From NCBI RefSeq assembly GCF_000407545.1, contig NZ_ASWH01000001.1:2495501-2559500 (forward strand): DNA of 64,000 nt, read 5' to 3'. Below, one piece after another: positions 1 through 9,380 of this stretch. The notes under the pieces were generated by a model. That model was not told the DNA's origin. It was given only the letters and a program-made list of their open reading frames with translations, and searched no databases. Numbering within the stretch: the first letter of the stretch is position 1; every line of letters starts with the position of its first letter. The translations under genes were made by a program, and so were the position numbers. The DNA comes from Enterococcus gilvus ATCC BAA-350. Its GTDB lineage: Bacteria > Bacillota > Bacilli > Lactobacillales > Enterococcaceae.

Positions 1-1
1 C

Positions 2-367
2 ATCGACGTGAACGAAATGCTGCTGCGTGTCGACGCGCTGCTGCGCCGGGCGCAAATCGTCCACACAAAAGAATTGATCGTAGGGAATACACGATTGGAT
101 CAAGAAACCTATCAAATCAAAACTTCCCATCAAACAGAAACCCTGCCGCAAAAAGAATTTTTGCTGCTGTATAAATTGCTGGCCTATCCAAATAAAATTT
201 TTACTCGCCAACAATTGATGGATGAGATCTGGGGACTAGACTCCGACACGGACGAGCGCACCATCGATGTCCATATCAAACGCTTGCGAACACGACTGGA
301 AAACAATCCTGATTTTTCGATCGAGACCATTCGCGGCTTGGGCTATAAGGTGGTCATCCATTCATGA
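2..367 (+). CDS. OmpR-family response regulator, C-terminal part (cut by window start)
   Basis: Only the last 121 codons are present; the reading frame is open to the left edge, so the receiver domain lies outside the window. The first residues match the end of a receiver domain and the linker (ELLLRV-like, then ALLRR). The rest is a winged-helix DNA-binding domain with the family patterns ILxxW-like (MDEIWGLDSD), the recognition helix region TIDVHIKRLRTRLE and the terminal wing IRGLGYKV. A GTG at position 8 is an artefact of truncation, not a start. The stop codon overlaps the ATG of the following histidine kinase (ATGA), so the two form a translationally coupled two-component pair. The signal is unknown. 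Confidence 0.93.
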   Translation: MDVNEMLLRVDALLRRAQIVHTKELIVGNTRLDQETYQIKTSHQTETLPQKEFLLLYKLLAYPNKIFTRQQLMDEIWGLDSDTDERTIDVHIKRLRTRLENNPDFSIETIRGLGYKVVIHS

Positions 368-1413
368 GAAAAAAACTATTCCCCCAGTTATGGATGTATT
401 TCGCTGCCATCACTTTTTTATTGATGGTCGTTGTGTTAGCTGTCTTCGTCGGCCTGCTTGTCATGATCAATCACTTTCAATTATTGGCACCTGAACGAGA
501 AGGGCATTTATTTTCCTTTTATTTCATCATCTTTTTAAGTTTGGTCATTGGTGCTGCCCTCTCATTTTTTGTTGGCAAACGAATTCTTCAGCCGATCGGA
601 GACCTTCGCCAAGCGATGAGCAATGTCTCTCAAGGCGATTTCGATGTCCAGTTAGAAGAAAAGCAGCATGTGGAAGATGTGCGGGAGCTTTATCATGATT
701 TCAATGTCATGGTGAAGGAGTTGAGCAGTATTGAGACGCTGAGAAATGATTTCGTTTCAACAGTGTCCCATGAATTTAAAACACCTATCGCTACGATCAA
801 AGGCTATGTCCAGTTGCTTCAAAAAAACACCTTAACAATAGAAGAACGAAAAAATTATTTAGAACGAATGCTGGACGGCACGCAACAATTGACTCACCTG
901 ACTGACAATGTTTTGAAGTTGAGCAAATTAGAGAATCAAGGACTAGGCTTGGACTTTCAAACGTTTCGTCTAGATGAGCAAATCCGCGAAGTGATTCTAT
1001 TCTTGCAGCCAAAATGGGAGCAGCTCAATTTGACACTCGATTTAGACCTTCCCCGTACGGATTATGAAGGCAACGAAGAATTTCTTTATCAAGTCTGGCT
1101 AAATCTAATGGACAATGCCATCAAATACAGCCCTAGAAACAGCAAGATCCATGTCCACCTGACAAATGAGTCTGACGGTCAAACGATCACTATCCGTGAT
1201 GAAGGGATCGGCATGACTGAAGACGTTGCGGACCGCATCTTCGACAAGTTCTACCAAAGCGATACCAGCCGCAAGACGAAGGGAAACGGCCTCGGCCTGG
1301 CGCTTGCAAAACAAATCATTGAACTACATCATGGAACGATCAAAGTCAACAGTTCCCCGAACAAAGGCAGCAACTTTAAACTATTTTTGCCAAACGACTT
1401 AAAAAATTCATAA
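364..1413 (+). CDS. Sensor histidine kinase (HAMP-HisKA-HATPase)
   Basis: A 349-residue membrane histidine kinase. Two hydrophobic segments (about residues 13-35 and 50-70) flank a very short external loop of roughly 15 residues, so it is an intramembrane-sensing type more than a ligand-binding one. A HAMP-like linker follows (72-122). The H-box SHEFKTP puts the phospho-accepting His at about 136. The N-box NLMDNAIKYS lies near 247-256, G1 DEGIGM near 279 and G2 GNGLGLALAK near 307. It overlaps the response regulator gene by four bases and should phosphorylate that protein. The stimulus cannot be read from sequence. Confidence 0.95.
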   Translation: MRKKLFPQLWMYFAAITFLLMVVVLAVFVGLLVMINHFQLLAPEREGHLFSFYFIIFLSLVIGAALSFFVGKRILQPIGDLRQAMSNVSQGDFDVQLEEKQHVEDVRELYHDFNVMVKELSSIETLRNDFVSTVSHEFKTPIATIKGYVQLLQKNTLTIEERKNYLERMLDGTQQLTHLTDNVLKLSKLENQGLGLDFQTFRLDEQIREVILFLQPKWEQLNLTLDLDLPRTDYEGNEEFLYQVWLNLMDNAIKYSPRNSKIHVHLTNESDGQTITIRDEGIGMTEDVADRIFDKFYQSDTSRKTKGNGLGLALAKQIIELHHGTIKVNSSPNKGSNFKLFLPNDLKNS

Positions 1414-1502
1414 TTAATTGAAGGAAAGAACCGATTCATTCATCTTTAGTTAATATTTCTTTTGTAAGCTATGAGTAGCTCAAAGAAAGGATGACTGACA
1501 AG

Positions 1503-1808
1503 ATGAAGAAGCAAAAAGTTACTAAATCCGTGTACTTTGTTGAAGAAACGCAGAATATCGAAGGCGCGTATGTAGAAGTCAACACACTTTTTGTCGCTGA
1601 TAATCAAGAACAAGCTACCGCGTTCTATGAAAAATTAGTCAAAGAACAGCCGAAGAAATCATTTGGTCTTTTATTGAACGAGTATATCATCAATGCAGAC
1701 GGCGGCTTTTTCCGTAATTTATTGCAATCATGGAAAAATCTCCCCTCTGAATTTTATCGTAAAATGCAGATTCTAACGTATCGGCCCATTGCCGAATATC
1801 AAAATTAA
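1503..1808 (+). CDS. Small hypothetical protein
   Basis: A 101-residue soluble, charged protein of unrecognised family, rich in Lys, Glu and aromatic residues, with no signal peptide or membrane segment. The frame is open from an ATG at 1491, but that codon directly abuts the AAAGG ribosome-binding sequence (1486-1490). The ATG at 1503 has workable spacing of about 11 bases and gives the start MKKQKVTKS, so it is preferred. It stands 77 bases after the kinase gene and is followed by a strong terminator, so it may be the last gene of the two-component operon or a single unit. No function is proposed. Confidence 0.65.
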   Translation: MKKQKVTKSVYFVEETQNIEGAYVEVNTLFVADNQEQATAFYEKLVKEQPKKSFGLLLNEYIINADGGFFRNLLQSWKNLPSEFYRKMQILTYRPIAEYQN

Positions 1809-1810
1809 AA

Positions 1811-1844
1811 AAGAGGGACATTTCCATTCGGAAATGTCCCTCTT
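1811..1844. terminator. Bidirectional intrinsic terminator
   Basis: A perfect 15-bp stem (1811-1825 with 1830-1844) with an ATTC loop lies between the convergent hypothetical gene and azlD. A-rich sequence on the left and TCTT on the right allow use from both strands. Confidence 0.85.
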
Positions 1845-1846
1845 GC

Positions 1847-2164
1847 TTACATCATTGAAAGTAAAAAAACCGCGGCTAATCCGGTAATCACTGAGATTGC
1901 CATTGAACGCGTCTTATACGCGACACCAGCAACCAAGAACATCGCGATTATCCGCACGTTGCCGATCAATTCGAACTGGTTATTGCTGATAAATACGTCC
2001 TTAAATACCAAAGCCGCAAACAATGAGATCGGTACATATTTCATCCAATCACTGAACCATTGCGGAACTTGACGCTGCGAAAAATACAGCATCGGAAAAA
2101 GTCTGGGTAGGTAAGAAGCGCCAAACAGACAAAGGATCAATAGTAATAAAGAAGTATTACTCAT
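1847..2164 (-). CDS. azlD: AzlD-family branched-chain amino-acid transport subunit
   Basis: A 105-residue protein with about four hydrophobic segments, matching the size and pattern of AzlD (for example YLPRLFPM early and a hydrophobic C-terminus). AzlD is the small partner of AzlC in exporters of branched-chain amino acids or analogues. Its start lies inside the end of azlC (8-base overlap), which indicates translational coupling. It is the last gene before a bidirectional terminator. Confidence 0.88.
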   Translation of the reverse strand: MSNTSLLLLILCLFGASYLPRLFPMLYFSQRQVPQWFSDWMKYVPISLFAALVFKDVFISNNQFELIGNVRIIAMFLVAGVAYKTRSMAISVITGLAAVFLLSMM

Positions 2165-2912
2165 GATGAACCTCCCCGCCCGTCAGATCGTAATGATCCG
2201 GTCCGTCATTGTTCGTGTTGGCTGTCTTTCGAATACGCTCGATCAAGTAACCCGTAAAGGAAGCTAACAACGTAGCCAAGATCAGGCCAAACGTATTTTT
2301 GAATACCAGCATGAAAACAACAGCTAATCCGCCGGACAACAACCCGGTAGCCAATAGAAGACCATTGCTCAACTGCATCATGAACATAAAGATGAACATT
2401 GCCGTCAAAGCAAAATGAACCAATTCGGTATCTACATGGATCACGGAACCAAAAATCGTTCCCACCACTGTACTGGCTGTCCAAGAAGCCATCGAAAACC
2501 AATTGACGTATAACGCTTTCTTACGATTCCACTCTGGATCGGTCGAATATTTTAAATAGTTGACTGCATAATTTTCATCATTCATTGACTGTGAGAACAG
2601 TGCAATAAAGGATCTTTTTTCTTTTTTAAAAAATTGCGATAAACTGGAACCCAATAACGCATAGCGCAGTTCCAAGAAGAAAACCATTAAGATGGTGGAC
2701 ACAAATGATGCGTGTACACTGATCATAGAGACGACTAAAAATTGTGCGCCTCCTGAAAAAACAAGCATCGAAAGCAAGGCCGTTAAAAAGATGTTAAATC
2801 CCGCTTTTTGCAGAAGCATTCCGCAAGCTAAGCCAACAGGAATGTAACTAAAACAAAGCGGCATCGCCGCGTATAACGCCTCTAACCATGGTGTCCTTTT
2901 TTTTACAGGCAT
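2157..2912 (-). CDS. azlC: AzlC-family branched-chain amino-acid exporter
   Basis: A 251-residue polytopic membrane protein with the AzlC signature near the N-terminus (SYIPVGLACGMLLQKAG) and the GGAQF motif (about residues 54-58) typical of the family. With AzlD it should form an exporter for branched-chain amino acids. The ribosome-binding site is weak (a GAGGGG about 14 bases upstream of the ATG at 2912). The C-terminal 25 residues are hydrophilic and acidic. No regulator lies next to it: the divergent neighbour is a DUF1275 protein. Confidence 0.9.
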   Translation of the reverse strand: MPVKKRTPWLEALYAAMPLCFSYIPVGLACGMLLQKAGFNIFLTALLSMLVFSGGAQFLVVSMISVHASFVSTILMVFFLELRYALLGSSLSQFFKKEKRSFIALFSQSMNDENYAVNYLKYSTDPEWNRKKALYVNWFSMASWTASTVVGTIFGSVIHVDTELVHFALTAMFIFMFMMQLSNGLLLATGLLSGGLAVVFMLVFKNTFGLILATLLASFTGYLIERIRKTANTNNDGPDHYDLTGGEVHHE

Positions 2913-3384
2913 GGTATGTTCTCAATTCCCCTCATGTTCACAGATAAAAAGCATTTTCATTCTAACATATTCTATCGAAAAAGATAGCACTCCATGACCA
3001 TCTTACTCCTATCGGTTATTTCCTTCAATTATTCGTAAAAACCCGCTGTCTTCAGTTCATTCCACTGTCTTTTTTTGAAAAACAAACCTTAGACCGAATT
3101 ATTCATTTTAAAAAAATGAAATCATCTGCTTTTACTAGATAAAAAGAGGAAAGTTTTAAAATTTTCTTATGAAAACTTCATGTAGGTTTTCAGCTATTTC
3201 TGTGTATCAGGCCTTTCTTTTCCTTTATTCGAGAAATCTCGCTTACCACTACGCTAGATTTCCCACAAGACCCACTAATCTTCAACGGAGCAGTTTCTCA
3301 GCTATCTAACGCAGCGACGAAAGATGATTAACGATTTTCTGAAAAAATGTGGTAAGATAGTCAGCGAAAAGAGTTGAATAGTAG
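2913..3384. other. Intergenic region between divergent azlC and DUF1275 genes
   Basis: This 472-base AT-rich stretch has no credible gene on either strand. It must carry both divergent promoters. A possible -10 (TAAGAT, 3353-3358) precedes the DUF1275 gene and TAGAAT-like boxes precede azlC, but no convincing -35 partners were found. Only small imperfect palindromes are visible, such as CGAGA..TCTCG near 3229. Confidence 0.5.
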
Positions 3385-4074
3385 ATGAATAATAGTTTTC
3401 ATGAGAATCGTTCTGTGGGCTTGCTGCTGACTTTTATTGGCGGTATGGTTGATAGTTACACCTATATCCGATACGAAGCGTTCGCCTCTGCTCAGACAGG
3501 GAATTTAATTTTGGCGATTATTCAGGCGTATGAACGACAATGGAACATGGTTGGGAAAAAACTGCTTTCCACCCTATTCTTTTTTATTGGTATCCTTTTG
3601 GCTAAATTTATGATTGATTATTTTAGAAGAAGAGAACTTCATTTCTGGCGATTGTTCTTGCTGTATTTTGAAGCACTGGTATTTTTCGTCATCAGCTTGT
3701 CCTTCTTGCAGCCGCATCCAGCAGTGATCACTGTTATGATCGCATTTACCGCTGCAATCCAATGGATCTCTTTTGATAAAATCAATGGCCTTACTTATAC
3801 AAATTTATTTACTACAGGGAATCTAAAAGGAGTCGCAACCAATCTTTATGATTATCTGAGTACGAAGGATCAAGGTGCCAAGACGCGGTTCATCCATTTT
3901 CTTCTAGTGGTCACAGCATTTATCACCGGAGCGATCGTTTCCGTCTTTTCATACCGCACCTTTGGGACAAATGCCGTTTTGATCATCGCCGGACTATTTC
4001 TATATTTAGCGATATCCGAGACCCTCATGGTTTGGCGCTTCCAAAGAGACACGAACATCATGCAAAAAAAATAA
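3385..4074 (+). CDS. DUF1275 (YoaK-type) membrane protein
   Basis: A 229-residue membrane protein with about six hydrophobic helices. Family features are GGMVDSYTYI near the N-terminus, the SAQTGNLI motif (about residues 35-42) and a second TTGNLKG motif in the middle, as in the YoaK/DUF1275 family. Its biochemical role is not established; transport is generally assumed. The ribosome-binding site is poor (GAG about 10 bases upstream). It is followed at once by a strong terminator, so it is monocistronic. Confidence 0.85.
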   Translation: MNNSFHENRSVGLLLTFIGGMVDSYTYIRYEAFASAQTGNLILAIIQAYERQWNMVGKKLLSTLFFFIGILLAKFMIDYFRRRELHFWRLFLLYFEALVFFVISLSFLQPHPAVITVMIAFTAAIQWISFDKINGLTYTNLFTTGNLKGVATNLYDYLSTKDQGAKTRFIHFLLVVTAFITGAIVSVFSYRTFGTNAVLIIAGLFLYLAISETLMVWRFQRDTNIMQKK

Positions 4075-4082
4075 ACAGCCAA

Positions 4083-4117
4083 AAGGAGTATGACGACGAA
4101 GTCATACTCCTTTTTTC
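4083..4117 (+). terminator. Intrinsic terminator after DUF1275 gene
   Basis: A 12-bp stem (4083-4094 with 4101-4112, loop GACGAA) followed by a run of T residues. Confidence 0.88.
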
Positions 4118-4189
4118 CTGCTTAGTCAGCGGTTATAGCAACGTGTCCCGTTGGGCTAATAAACCACACACGTCACTTTTTCAAAGCTA

Positions 4190-5005
4190 TTACCTGACAA
4201 AATCAACCTCGATCTCTCCGTTACTGGTTCTGACCTCTAGTTCTTTCGATCCGCTGTCTCGATTGTCTAGATTAGTTGAAGCATTGCTCGTTTTAGAAAT
4301 AATTGAAAAGTCTTCTTTTTTCCCAACTACCGTCCCTTCTACTCTTGCGTTGCTGGTTTGAATATCCAGTGACTTAGCGGGGGCTAATTCCTTCAGATCG
4401 ACCTTTCCATTAGACGTTTGGAACTCTCCTTCATCAAACTTCAGCTCTTCAAGAACTATTTTGCTGTTGCTTGTTTCAAAAGATCCTTCGTTGAAATTCA
4501 TTCTCTTCAGTTCTAATTTTCCGTTATTTGTCTCAACATCCGCAGAGCGAGCATCGATTTCAGAGAGCGACACCTTGCCGTTAGTAGTTTCCATATCCAG
4601 CGTGTGGAGATCCAGATTTTCAGCTGAAATCCCCGCGTTTGATGTTTCAATCTCCAGTTCTTTCAATTGATTTTTCGGAACTTCGATAGTCATCTTTGAA
4701 TTGCGCTCACCAAAGTTAAAGATACTAAAATTGATGCCGATCGTTTTTCTTCGTTCGACATCCAATGCGCCATTGCTCTCTTTTATTTTGTACTTGACCC
4801 CTCTGCTGTTCGTGTAGTTTATTTTCGTTTGATTTCCAGACACACCAACAACAGTAATCGGCATACTGCGATCCTCTACATTCAACTGTTTGACCGTCTT
4901 CGTCGTCGTGAAATCCTCAGTACTCATACGATTATGATAAAACATACTACTGATACTTACTAAAGCTGCACCCACCAAAATCAACCCGATAATGATCTTT
5001 TTCAT
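4190..5005 (-). CDS. DUF4097-type beta-repeat protein, membrane-anchored
   Basis: A 271-residue protein with an N-terminal hydrophobic segment (about residues 3-23) that is a signal anchor or uncleaved signal. The rest is built of imperfect repeats of roughly 20 residues around a T-[ST]-N-[GAS]-[KR] core (TTNGKVSL, TNNGKLEL, TSNSKIVL, TSNGKVDL, TSNARVEG, TSNGEIEV), the pattern of DUF4097 putative-adhesin proteins that fold as a beta solenoid. The exterior location is inferred. Ribosome-binding site GAGGGG precedes the ATG. It may share a transcript with the ArAE-like gene upstream (87-base gap), which is weak support for an envelope role. Confidence 0.82.
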   Translation of the reverse strand: MKKIIIGLILVGAALVSISSMFYHNRMSTEDFTTTKTVKQLNVEDRSMPITVVGVSGNQTKINYTNSRGVKYKIKESNGALDVERRKTIGINFSIFNFGERNSKMTIEVPKNQLKELEIETSNAGISAENLDLHTLDMETTNGKVSLSEIDARSADVETNNGKLELKRMNFNEGSFETSNSKIVLEELKFDEGEFQTSNGKVDLKELAPAKSLDIQTSNARVEGTVVGKKEDFSIISKTSNASTNLDNRDSGSKELEVRTSNGEIEVDFVR

Positions 5006-5091
5006 TTTTTATACCCCTCACTTGTGCTTTCTTATCCTCATGATAAAGAATTTCCCATTCGTTTACATGGGACAAAAGACTGATTCTTCTT

Positions 5092-6042
5092 TTATTTGTT
5101 TCGATAAAACCCTGCTTTGATCTCGATGAAATCTTGGAACAATTGAAAAAGCTGAAAAAGCATCGCCCGTTCTTCAAAGGCTTGGCGGCTCTCCGGTAAT
5201 TTCTTTTGCTGGTAACGTTGATCTGCTTCATCGATTTTTTCTAGGATCGCTGCACCGTCATTGTCTTCAGCCAGCGTCTGGGCAGTAAACTCGAACAACT
5301 CCCGCAGCTCCTGGACGTCTTCTGCTGCCGCATCCAATCGATTCAAGATTTGCAGCATATCTGAGAGAACCTTTAATTGAAGTCGCCGCATGGCAAAATA
5401 CTCAAAATAATAGCTGTTTCCAGAAAAAAAGTGATTTTCTTCAAATTCTTGCGCACGCTCTTGTGCCTGACGAACAAACCCTCGCAGCGACAAACACTCT
5501 TGCCGCAGCAGTTCTTCTTTTGCTGGCTGATTGAGGTACGCGGACATCTTCTCCAGCATCCGCTTCAGCGATACTTCCACCACAACCTGGTCTTCCTGGA
5601 TTTTTTTCTCTGTATTGGGCATGTAGAGATTTGCAGCCAGCGCGCAGCTGACGCCGATGATCATCAGCAAGTATTCATTGATGATCAGACTGACAGGCAT
5701 TTCCCCCGCTGCAAGGTAATGGGTGATCAACACGGAGCTGACCGCTATGCCTTCTGACAACCCTAAGCGGATCGACAGCGGAATAAATACCAACAGATAT
5801 AAGCCAAAAGTAATCGGATGAAATCCTAAAATCAAAAAACAAGCAGCAGCGATCGCTGTGGCAAGCGTCAAAGAAAATAAGCGATTCAACGCGGTTTTTG
5901 CGGTAGATCGCTTGGTATTCGTAACGGTCAAGATAGTTATGATCGCCGCCGAAGACGCGGACTCAAGATTTATTCCTGTTGCTAATAACAGCGCAACGGG
6001 AGCCGCCACTGCTGTTTTGATGGTACGTAACCCTATTTTCAT
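5092..6042 (-). CDS. Aromatic acid exporter (ArAE) family membrane protein
   Basis: A 316-residue protein with an N-terminal half of about four to five membrane helices (residues 1-140) containing the pattern LRTIKTAVAA and NTKRSTAKTALNR-like loop of the ArAE_1/DUF939 group. The C-terminal half (from about 150) is a soluble helical, highly charged domain. Half-length FUSC/ArAE proteins are predicted to export aromatic acids or other toxic organic anions and probably dimerise; substrate is unknown here. The GGAG ribosome-binding site lies 6 bases before the ATG. A partial overlapping frame at its 3' end is not a gene. Confidence 0.82.
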   Translation of the reverse strand: MKIGLRTIKTAVAAPVALLLATGINLESASSAAIITILTVTNTKRSTAKTALNRLFSLTLATAIAAACFLILGFHPITFGLYLLVFIPLSIRLGLSEGIAVSSVLITHYLAAGEMPVSLIINEYLLMIIGVSCALAANLYMPNTEKKIQEDQVVVEVSLKRMLEKMSAYLNQPAKEELLRQECLSLRGFVRQAQERAQEFEENHFFSGNSYYFEYFAMRRLQLKVLSDMLQILNRLDAAAEDVQELRELFEFTAQTLAEDNDGAAILEKIDEADQRYQQKKLPESRQAFEERAMLFQLFQLFQDFIEIKAGFYRNK

Positions 6043-6219
6043 CTGCTGCTCCTAACTGTACTTTCATTATGAACGATCGAATCGGTTCGTAAATTAAGCT
6101 TACACTAAAGTGGCTTCGGAAAAAAGTCGCAAGTTCATTGATTATCTTGTATAGTAAATACGATGTAAAAATCGCTTTGGCTACTTCTAAAGAAAATACC
6201 TCAGATAAGGAGTGGAACT

Positions 6220-6681
6220 ATGGAAAGCTGGCTATTTTTAGGTGTCATTTTATTGATTGCAGTTGTTGCGAAAAATCAAAGTTTAGTGGTTGCGACTCTT
6301 GCGATTTTAGTTTTAAAAGGAATCCCTCACTCAGAAAAATTCTTATCCATTTTAAATAAGCAAGGAATTAACTGGGGGGTCACATTAATTTCCGCAACGA
6401 TCTTAGTGCCGATTGCGACGGGAGATATCGTTTTAAAAGATCTGCTCAACACCCTAAAATCCCCTTTAGGCTGGATCGCGACGATCTGCGGTGTTTTGGT
6501 GGCTGTCCTTTCTTCAAAAGGTGTCGGGTTGATCAACCAGTCCCCTGAAGTGACAGTTGCCTTAGTTTTCGGCACGATCATGGGCGTCGTATTCCTAAAG
6601 GGAATCGCTGCAGGGCCTGTTATCGCTGCGGGTATTACCTATTGCATCATGCAACTGATCCAAGTCGTCACAAATCATTGA
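6220..6681 (+). CDS. DUF441 / UPF0756 membrane protein
   Basis: A 153-residue protein made of four to five hydrophobic helices, with the family features GINWGVTLISATILVPIA and GWIATICGVLVA. UPF0756 proteins such as B. subtilis YtwI have no established function. The AGGAG ribosome-binding site lies seven bases before the ATG. A weak -10 (GTATAGTAAA near 6150) lies upstream. It stands alone between divergent ArAE and the AarF gene and has its own terminator. Confidence 0.87.
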   Translation: MESWLFLGVILLIAVVAKNQSLVVATLAILVLKGIPHSEKFLSILNKQGINWGVTLISATILVPIATGDIVLKDLLNTLKSPLGWIATICGVLVAVLSSKGVGLINQSPEVTVALVFGTIMGVVFLKGIAAGPVIAAGITYCIMQLIQVVTNH

Positions 6682-6688
6682 CTGCCCT

Positions 6689-6718
6689 CCCCCTGACTAT
6701 CTTCGGAGATTCAGGGGG
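6689..6718 (+). terminator. Probable terminator after UPF0756 gene
   Basis: A GC-rich 8-bp stem (CCCCCTGA 6689-6696 with TCAGGGGG 6711-6718) followed by a short T-rich tract that is not a perfect run. Confidence 0.65.
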
Positions 6719-6795
6719 TATTTGTATATCCGAAACATCTCTTGTAAGATAGGATTAATAGATTTATACACTGCTGATCAGAGGGGGTGCCCGCA

Positions 6796-8538
6796 TTGAG
6801 AGAAAAATCTAGAGCTGCACGATTGCGCCAAATCGTAAAAATCATCAATCGCTATAGTGTGGTCAAAAATATTACCCAGCAAAAGAATCCCGAAGAGGTG
6901 CGTAAAGCCTTTGAGGAATTGGGGCCAACGTTTATCAAGGTTGGTCAAATGATGTCTGTTCGGACGGATATTTTTACGCTGGATTTCACGAAAGAGCTGC
7001 GGAAGCTGCAAGACGGTGTAAAAACGGATGATTTTGATTTAGTAAAGGCGCTTGTCGAAAAAGAGCTCGCCCTTCCGCTGACGGAAATCTTTGAACAGTT
7101 TGATGAACGCCCCTTCGCTTCTGCTTCTATTGCCCAAGCCCATCATGCTTCTTTGAAAAACGGACAAAAAGTCGTTGTAAAGGTCCAGCATCCTGGAATC
7201 GCTTCTGAGATCGAATTGGATCTGTCCCTCTTTGAAAAAGCCATACCGATCGCTAACTGGGTCCCCGAAAGCAAAGTGATCGACTTGAAAAGTATTTTAA
7301 GGGAAATTCGCGGCTCCCTGCAAAATGAACTGGACTTTCAAAAGGAACGAAAGTTGGCGGAAGAATTCTATCAGTTGAATAATGGCTGGAAAGAAATTCG
7401 AGTGCCAAAAATGGAACCTGCTTATTCCACAAAAAAAATCATCGTAATGGAAATGATGCCCGGCACGAATTTACGAGAACTGATCAATGCGGAAGACGAA
7501 AAAATCGTACAAGAGGAACTGACCTATAAGGAATTAAAAAAGACTGTCAGTGAATTATTGATCGAACACTTTATGAAAGAAGTCTTTGAGGATGGGTTCT
7601 TCCATGCCGACCCTCATCCAGGCAACCTTTTGTTGCAGGTGATGAGCAAGGAAGAAAATCAAAAGGACCAGCAGCTAAAGACGAGAAAGCATCAAGGAAC
7701 GGTCGGTCGCACCCCCTATGAGATCCAATTTACAAGAAATGAAAAACTTCGGCCCTTCCGCTTGAATGTGATCGATTTTGGGATGATGGGAACGATCAAT
7801 CGCGAGATGCAAGCGAAGATGAGCAATACGATCATCGCCATCTACAGCAAGGACAATCAGCGAATCACAAATGCTGTCCATGCGATCTGCAAACAAGTCG
7901 GGCCTTTTGATGAGGAAAAGTTCACCTATGAGCTGGATGACTTTCTGAACCGCTACCTGAATTTGCCTGTGAAAGAGATCGATCTGCAAAAAGTCTTCTC
8001 GCAAGTCGTCATCATTTGTCACGACAACAACCTTCAAATCGATGATTCCGTGACGATGTTGATCAAAGCCTTCGGTACCCTCGAAGGCGTGATCGAAGAC
8101 CTCAACCCTGATTTATCTCTATTTGAAGTCGTCGCTCCTTTCGCCCAAAAATATTTCATTCAACAATTGGACCTGAAAGATGAACTGCAAGAAACGGTTC
8201 TAGATTATTTGTCCTCATTAAAAGCCTTGCCCAAGCTTCCTAGTCATGCGTTGACTGCGATTGATACGTTGGCCAAAGGAAAAGGAAAGCTGAATCTTGA
8301 GCTAAAAAATCAGCGTAACCTATTAGAACGAGCCGAAGCGATGGTCAATCGCCTCGTGATCGGTTTGATCCTTTCTGCATTGGTCATCGGTTCATCCATT
8401 CTTGTTCAGACCTCTTCTGGAGGCGACACGCTGATTTCCGATCTGGGGATTTTTGGGTACTCTGTGGCGGCCCTGTCGATCCTGTTTTTAGTTATTGAAA
8501 GTTTGTATCGCCGTTATCGAAAATGGAAAGAACGCTAA
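6796..8538 (+). CDS. AarF/ABC1/UbiB-family atypical kinase
   Basis: About 580 residues. Family hallmarks are the KxGQ motif (FIKVGQMMSVR) in the N-terminal extension, the Ala-rich loop SASIAQAHHA, the ATP lysine in VVVKVQHPG, the catalytic loop FHADPHPGN and the metal-binding VIDFGMMG. A charged insert separates the last two motifs. Two C-terminal helices anchor it in the membrane. Homologues act in quinone or isoprenoid lipid homeostasis; the substrate here is unknown. The frame opens at a GTG (6787) that sits inside the GAGGGGGT ribosome-binding sequence; the TTG at 6796, seven bases downstream of it, is the more likely start. Confidence 0.9.
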   Translation: MREKSRAARLRQIVKIINRYSVVKNITQQKNPEEVRKAFEELGPTFIKVGQMMSVRTDIFTLDFTKELRKLQDGVKTDDFDLVKALVEKELALPLTEIFEQFDERPFASASIAQAHHASLKNGQKVVVKVQHPGIASEIELDLSLFEKAIPIANWVPESKVIDLKSILREIRGSLQNELDFQKERKLAEEFYQLNNGWKEIRVPKMEPAYSTKKIIVMEMMPGTNLRELINAEDEKIVQEELTYKELKKTVSELLIEHFMKEVFEDGFFHADPHPGNLLLQVMSKEENQKDQQLKTRKHQGTVGRTPYEIQFTRNEKLRPFRLNVIDFGMMGTINREMQAKMSNTIIAIYSKDNQRITNAVHAICKQVGPFDEEKFTYELDDFLNRYLNLPVKEIDLQKVFSQVVIICHDNNLQIDDSVTMLIKAFGTLEGVIEDLNPDLSLFEVVAPFAQKYFIQQLDLKDELQETVLDYLSSLKALPKLPSHALTAIDTLAKGKGKLNLELKNQRNLLERAEAMVNRLVIGLILSALVIGSSILVQTSSGGDTLISDLGIFGYSVAALSILFLVIESLYRRYRKWKER

Positions 8539-8799
8539 ATAAATCCTTTAAGAAGTGGGCAGAATTCTTGTCACACTTCTTTTTTTTACACAAAAGGAAC
8601 GCTCCATCATTTTTTTCTTAACCGATAAAAAAAATGAAAAATTGTGTAATTTGTTATTATTCATTCATTTATATTGGTTTATTCTACTGGAAAAAGAATC
8701 TTTTACCGCTGCCGTGAGCAAATCTTTTTACTTAAAAGGGTTATCATTTTATTATTTTAGTGTAAACAATTTAAAAATATTGAAGTGAGGAGGTGCGGT

Positions 8800-9369
8800 A
8801 TGAGTAAGGTTCTCAAAACCATCTTAATTATTATCTCTCTGGTTTTACTTTCTGTTTTTCTATCCGTTGCAGCAATTTATTACTTTATCGCTTCAAATCC
8901 GTTAGACTTCAGCTCATTGCAACAATTCGTTTTAACGAATCAGTACGCTCAGATCTATTTATTCTGGGTAGCAGCAGCTTTAGCCATTGTGACGGTCATC
9001 GGTATTTTTGTCATTCTTTTCTATCCAAAGAGAGTCACCAAGTTCAACTTAAAAGAAGATCGTGGACAATTGGCTTTGGATAAGCGGGCAATTGAGGGAT
9101 ATGTTCGGACAAGTATCAAACAGGAAGACTTTATGGACAGTCCCAAAGTCAACGTATCAGCAACAAAAAATAAGATCAGAGTGCACGTTCGTGGGCAGTT
9201 GAAGAAAACGTCTGGCTTAGTAGGTAAAACAGATCTCTGGGCTCAGAATGTTGAAACAATGCTTCATGGGTTATTAGGCCCTGAAGAAAAGGTTTCAATT
9301 AAAGTTAAAATTCAAGCGCTTGAACCAACACCCGTTGAAACAACAGTGACTCGGCCGCGAGTAGAATAG
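8800..9369 (+). CDS. amaP: Alkaline-shock membrane anchor protein AmaP
   Basis: A 189-residue protein with two N-terminal membrane helices (about residues 5-28 and 50-72) and a soluble C-terminal domain resembling Asp23-type folds. AmaP tethers Asp23/Gls24 to the membrane in staphylococci. The frame extends upstream to 8785, but the GGAGGT ribosome-binding site (8788-8793) sits before the ATG at 8800, which is taken as start. It heads a three-gene cluster with a DUF2273 protein (11-base gap) and Gls24. The 260 bases upstream are AT-rich, hold no credible gene, and should contain the stress promoter. Confidence 0.9.
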   Translation: MSKVLKTILIIISLVLLSVFLSVAAIYYFIASNPLDFSSLQQFVLTNQYAQIYLFWVAAALAIVTVIGIFVILFYPKRVTKFNLKEDRGQLALDKRAIEGYVRTSIKQEDFMDSPKVNVSATKNKIRVHVRGQLKKTSGLVGKTDLWAQNVETMLHGLLGPEEKVSIKVKIQALEPTPVETTVTRPRVE

Positions 9370-9380
9370 GAGGAACAGCC

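Noticed and set aside
8555..8788. 77-codon frame between the AarF gene and amaP
   Set aside because: Very AT-rich translation (many Phe, Leu, Lys), no ribosome-binding site, and it overlaps the promoter region of amaP.
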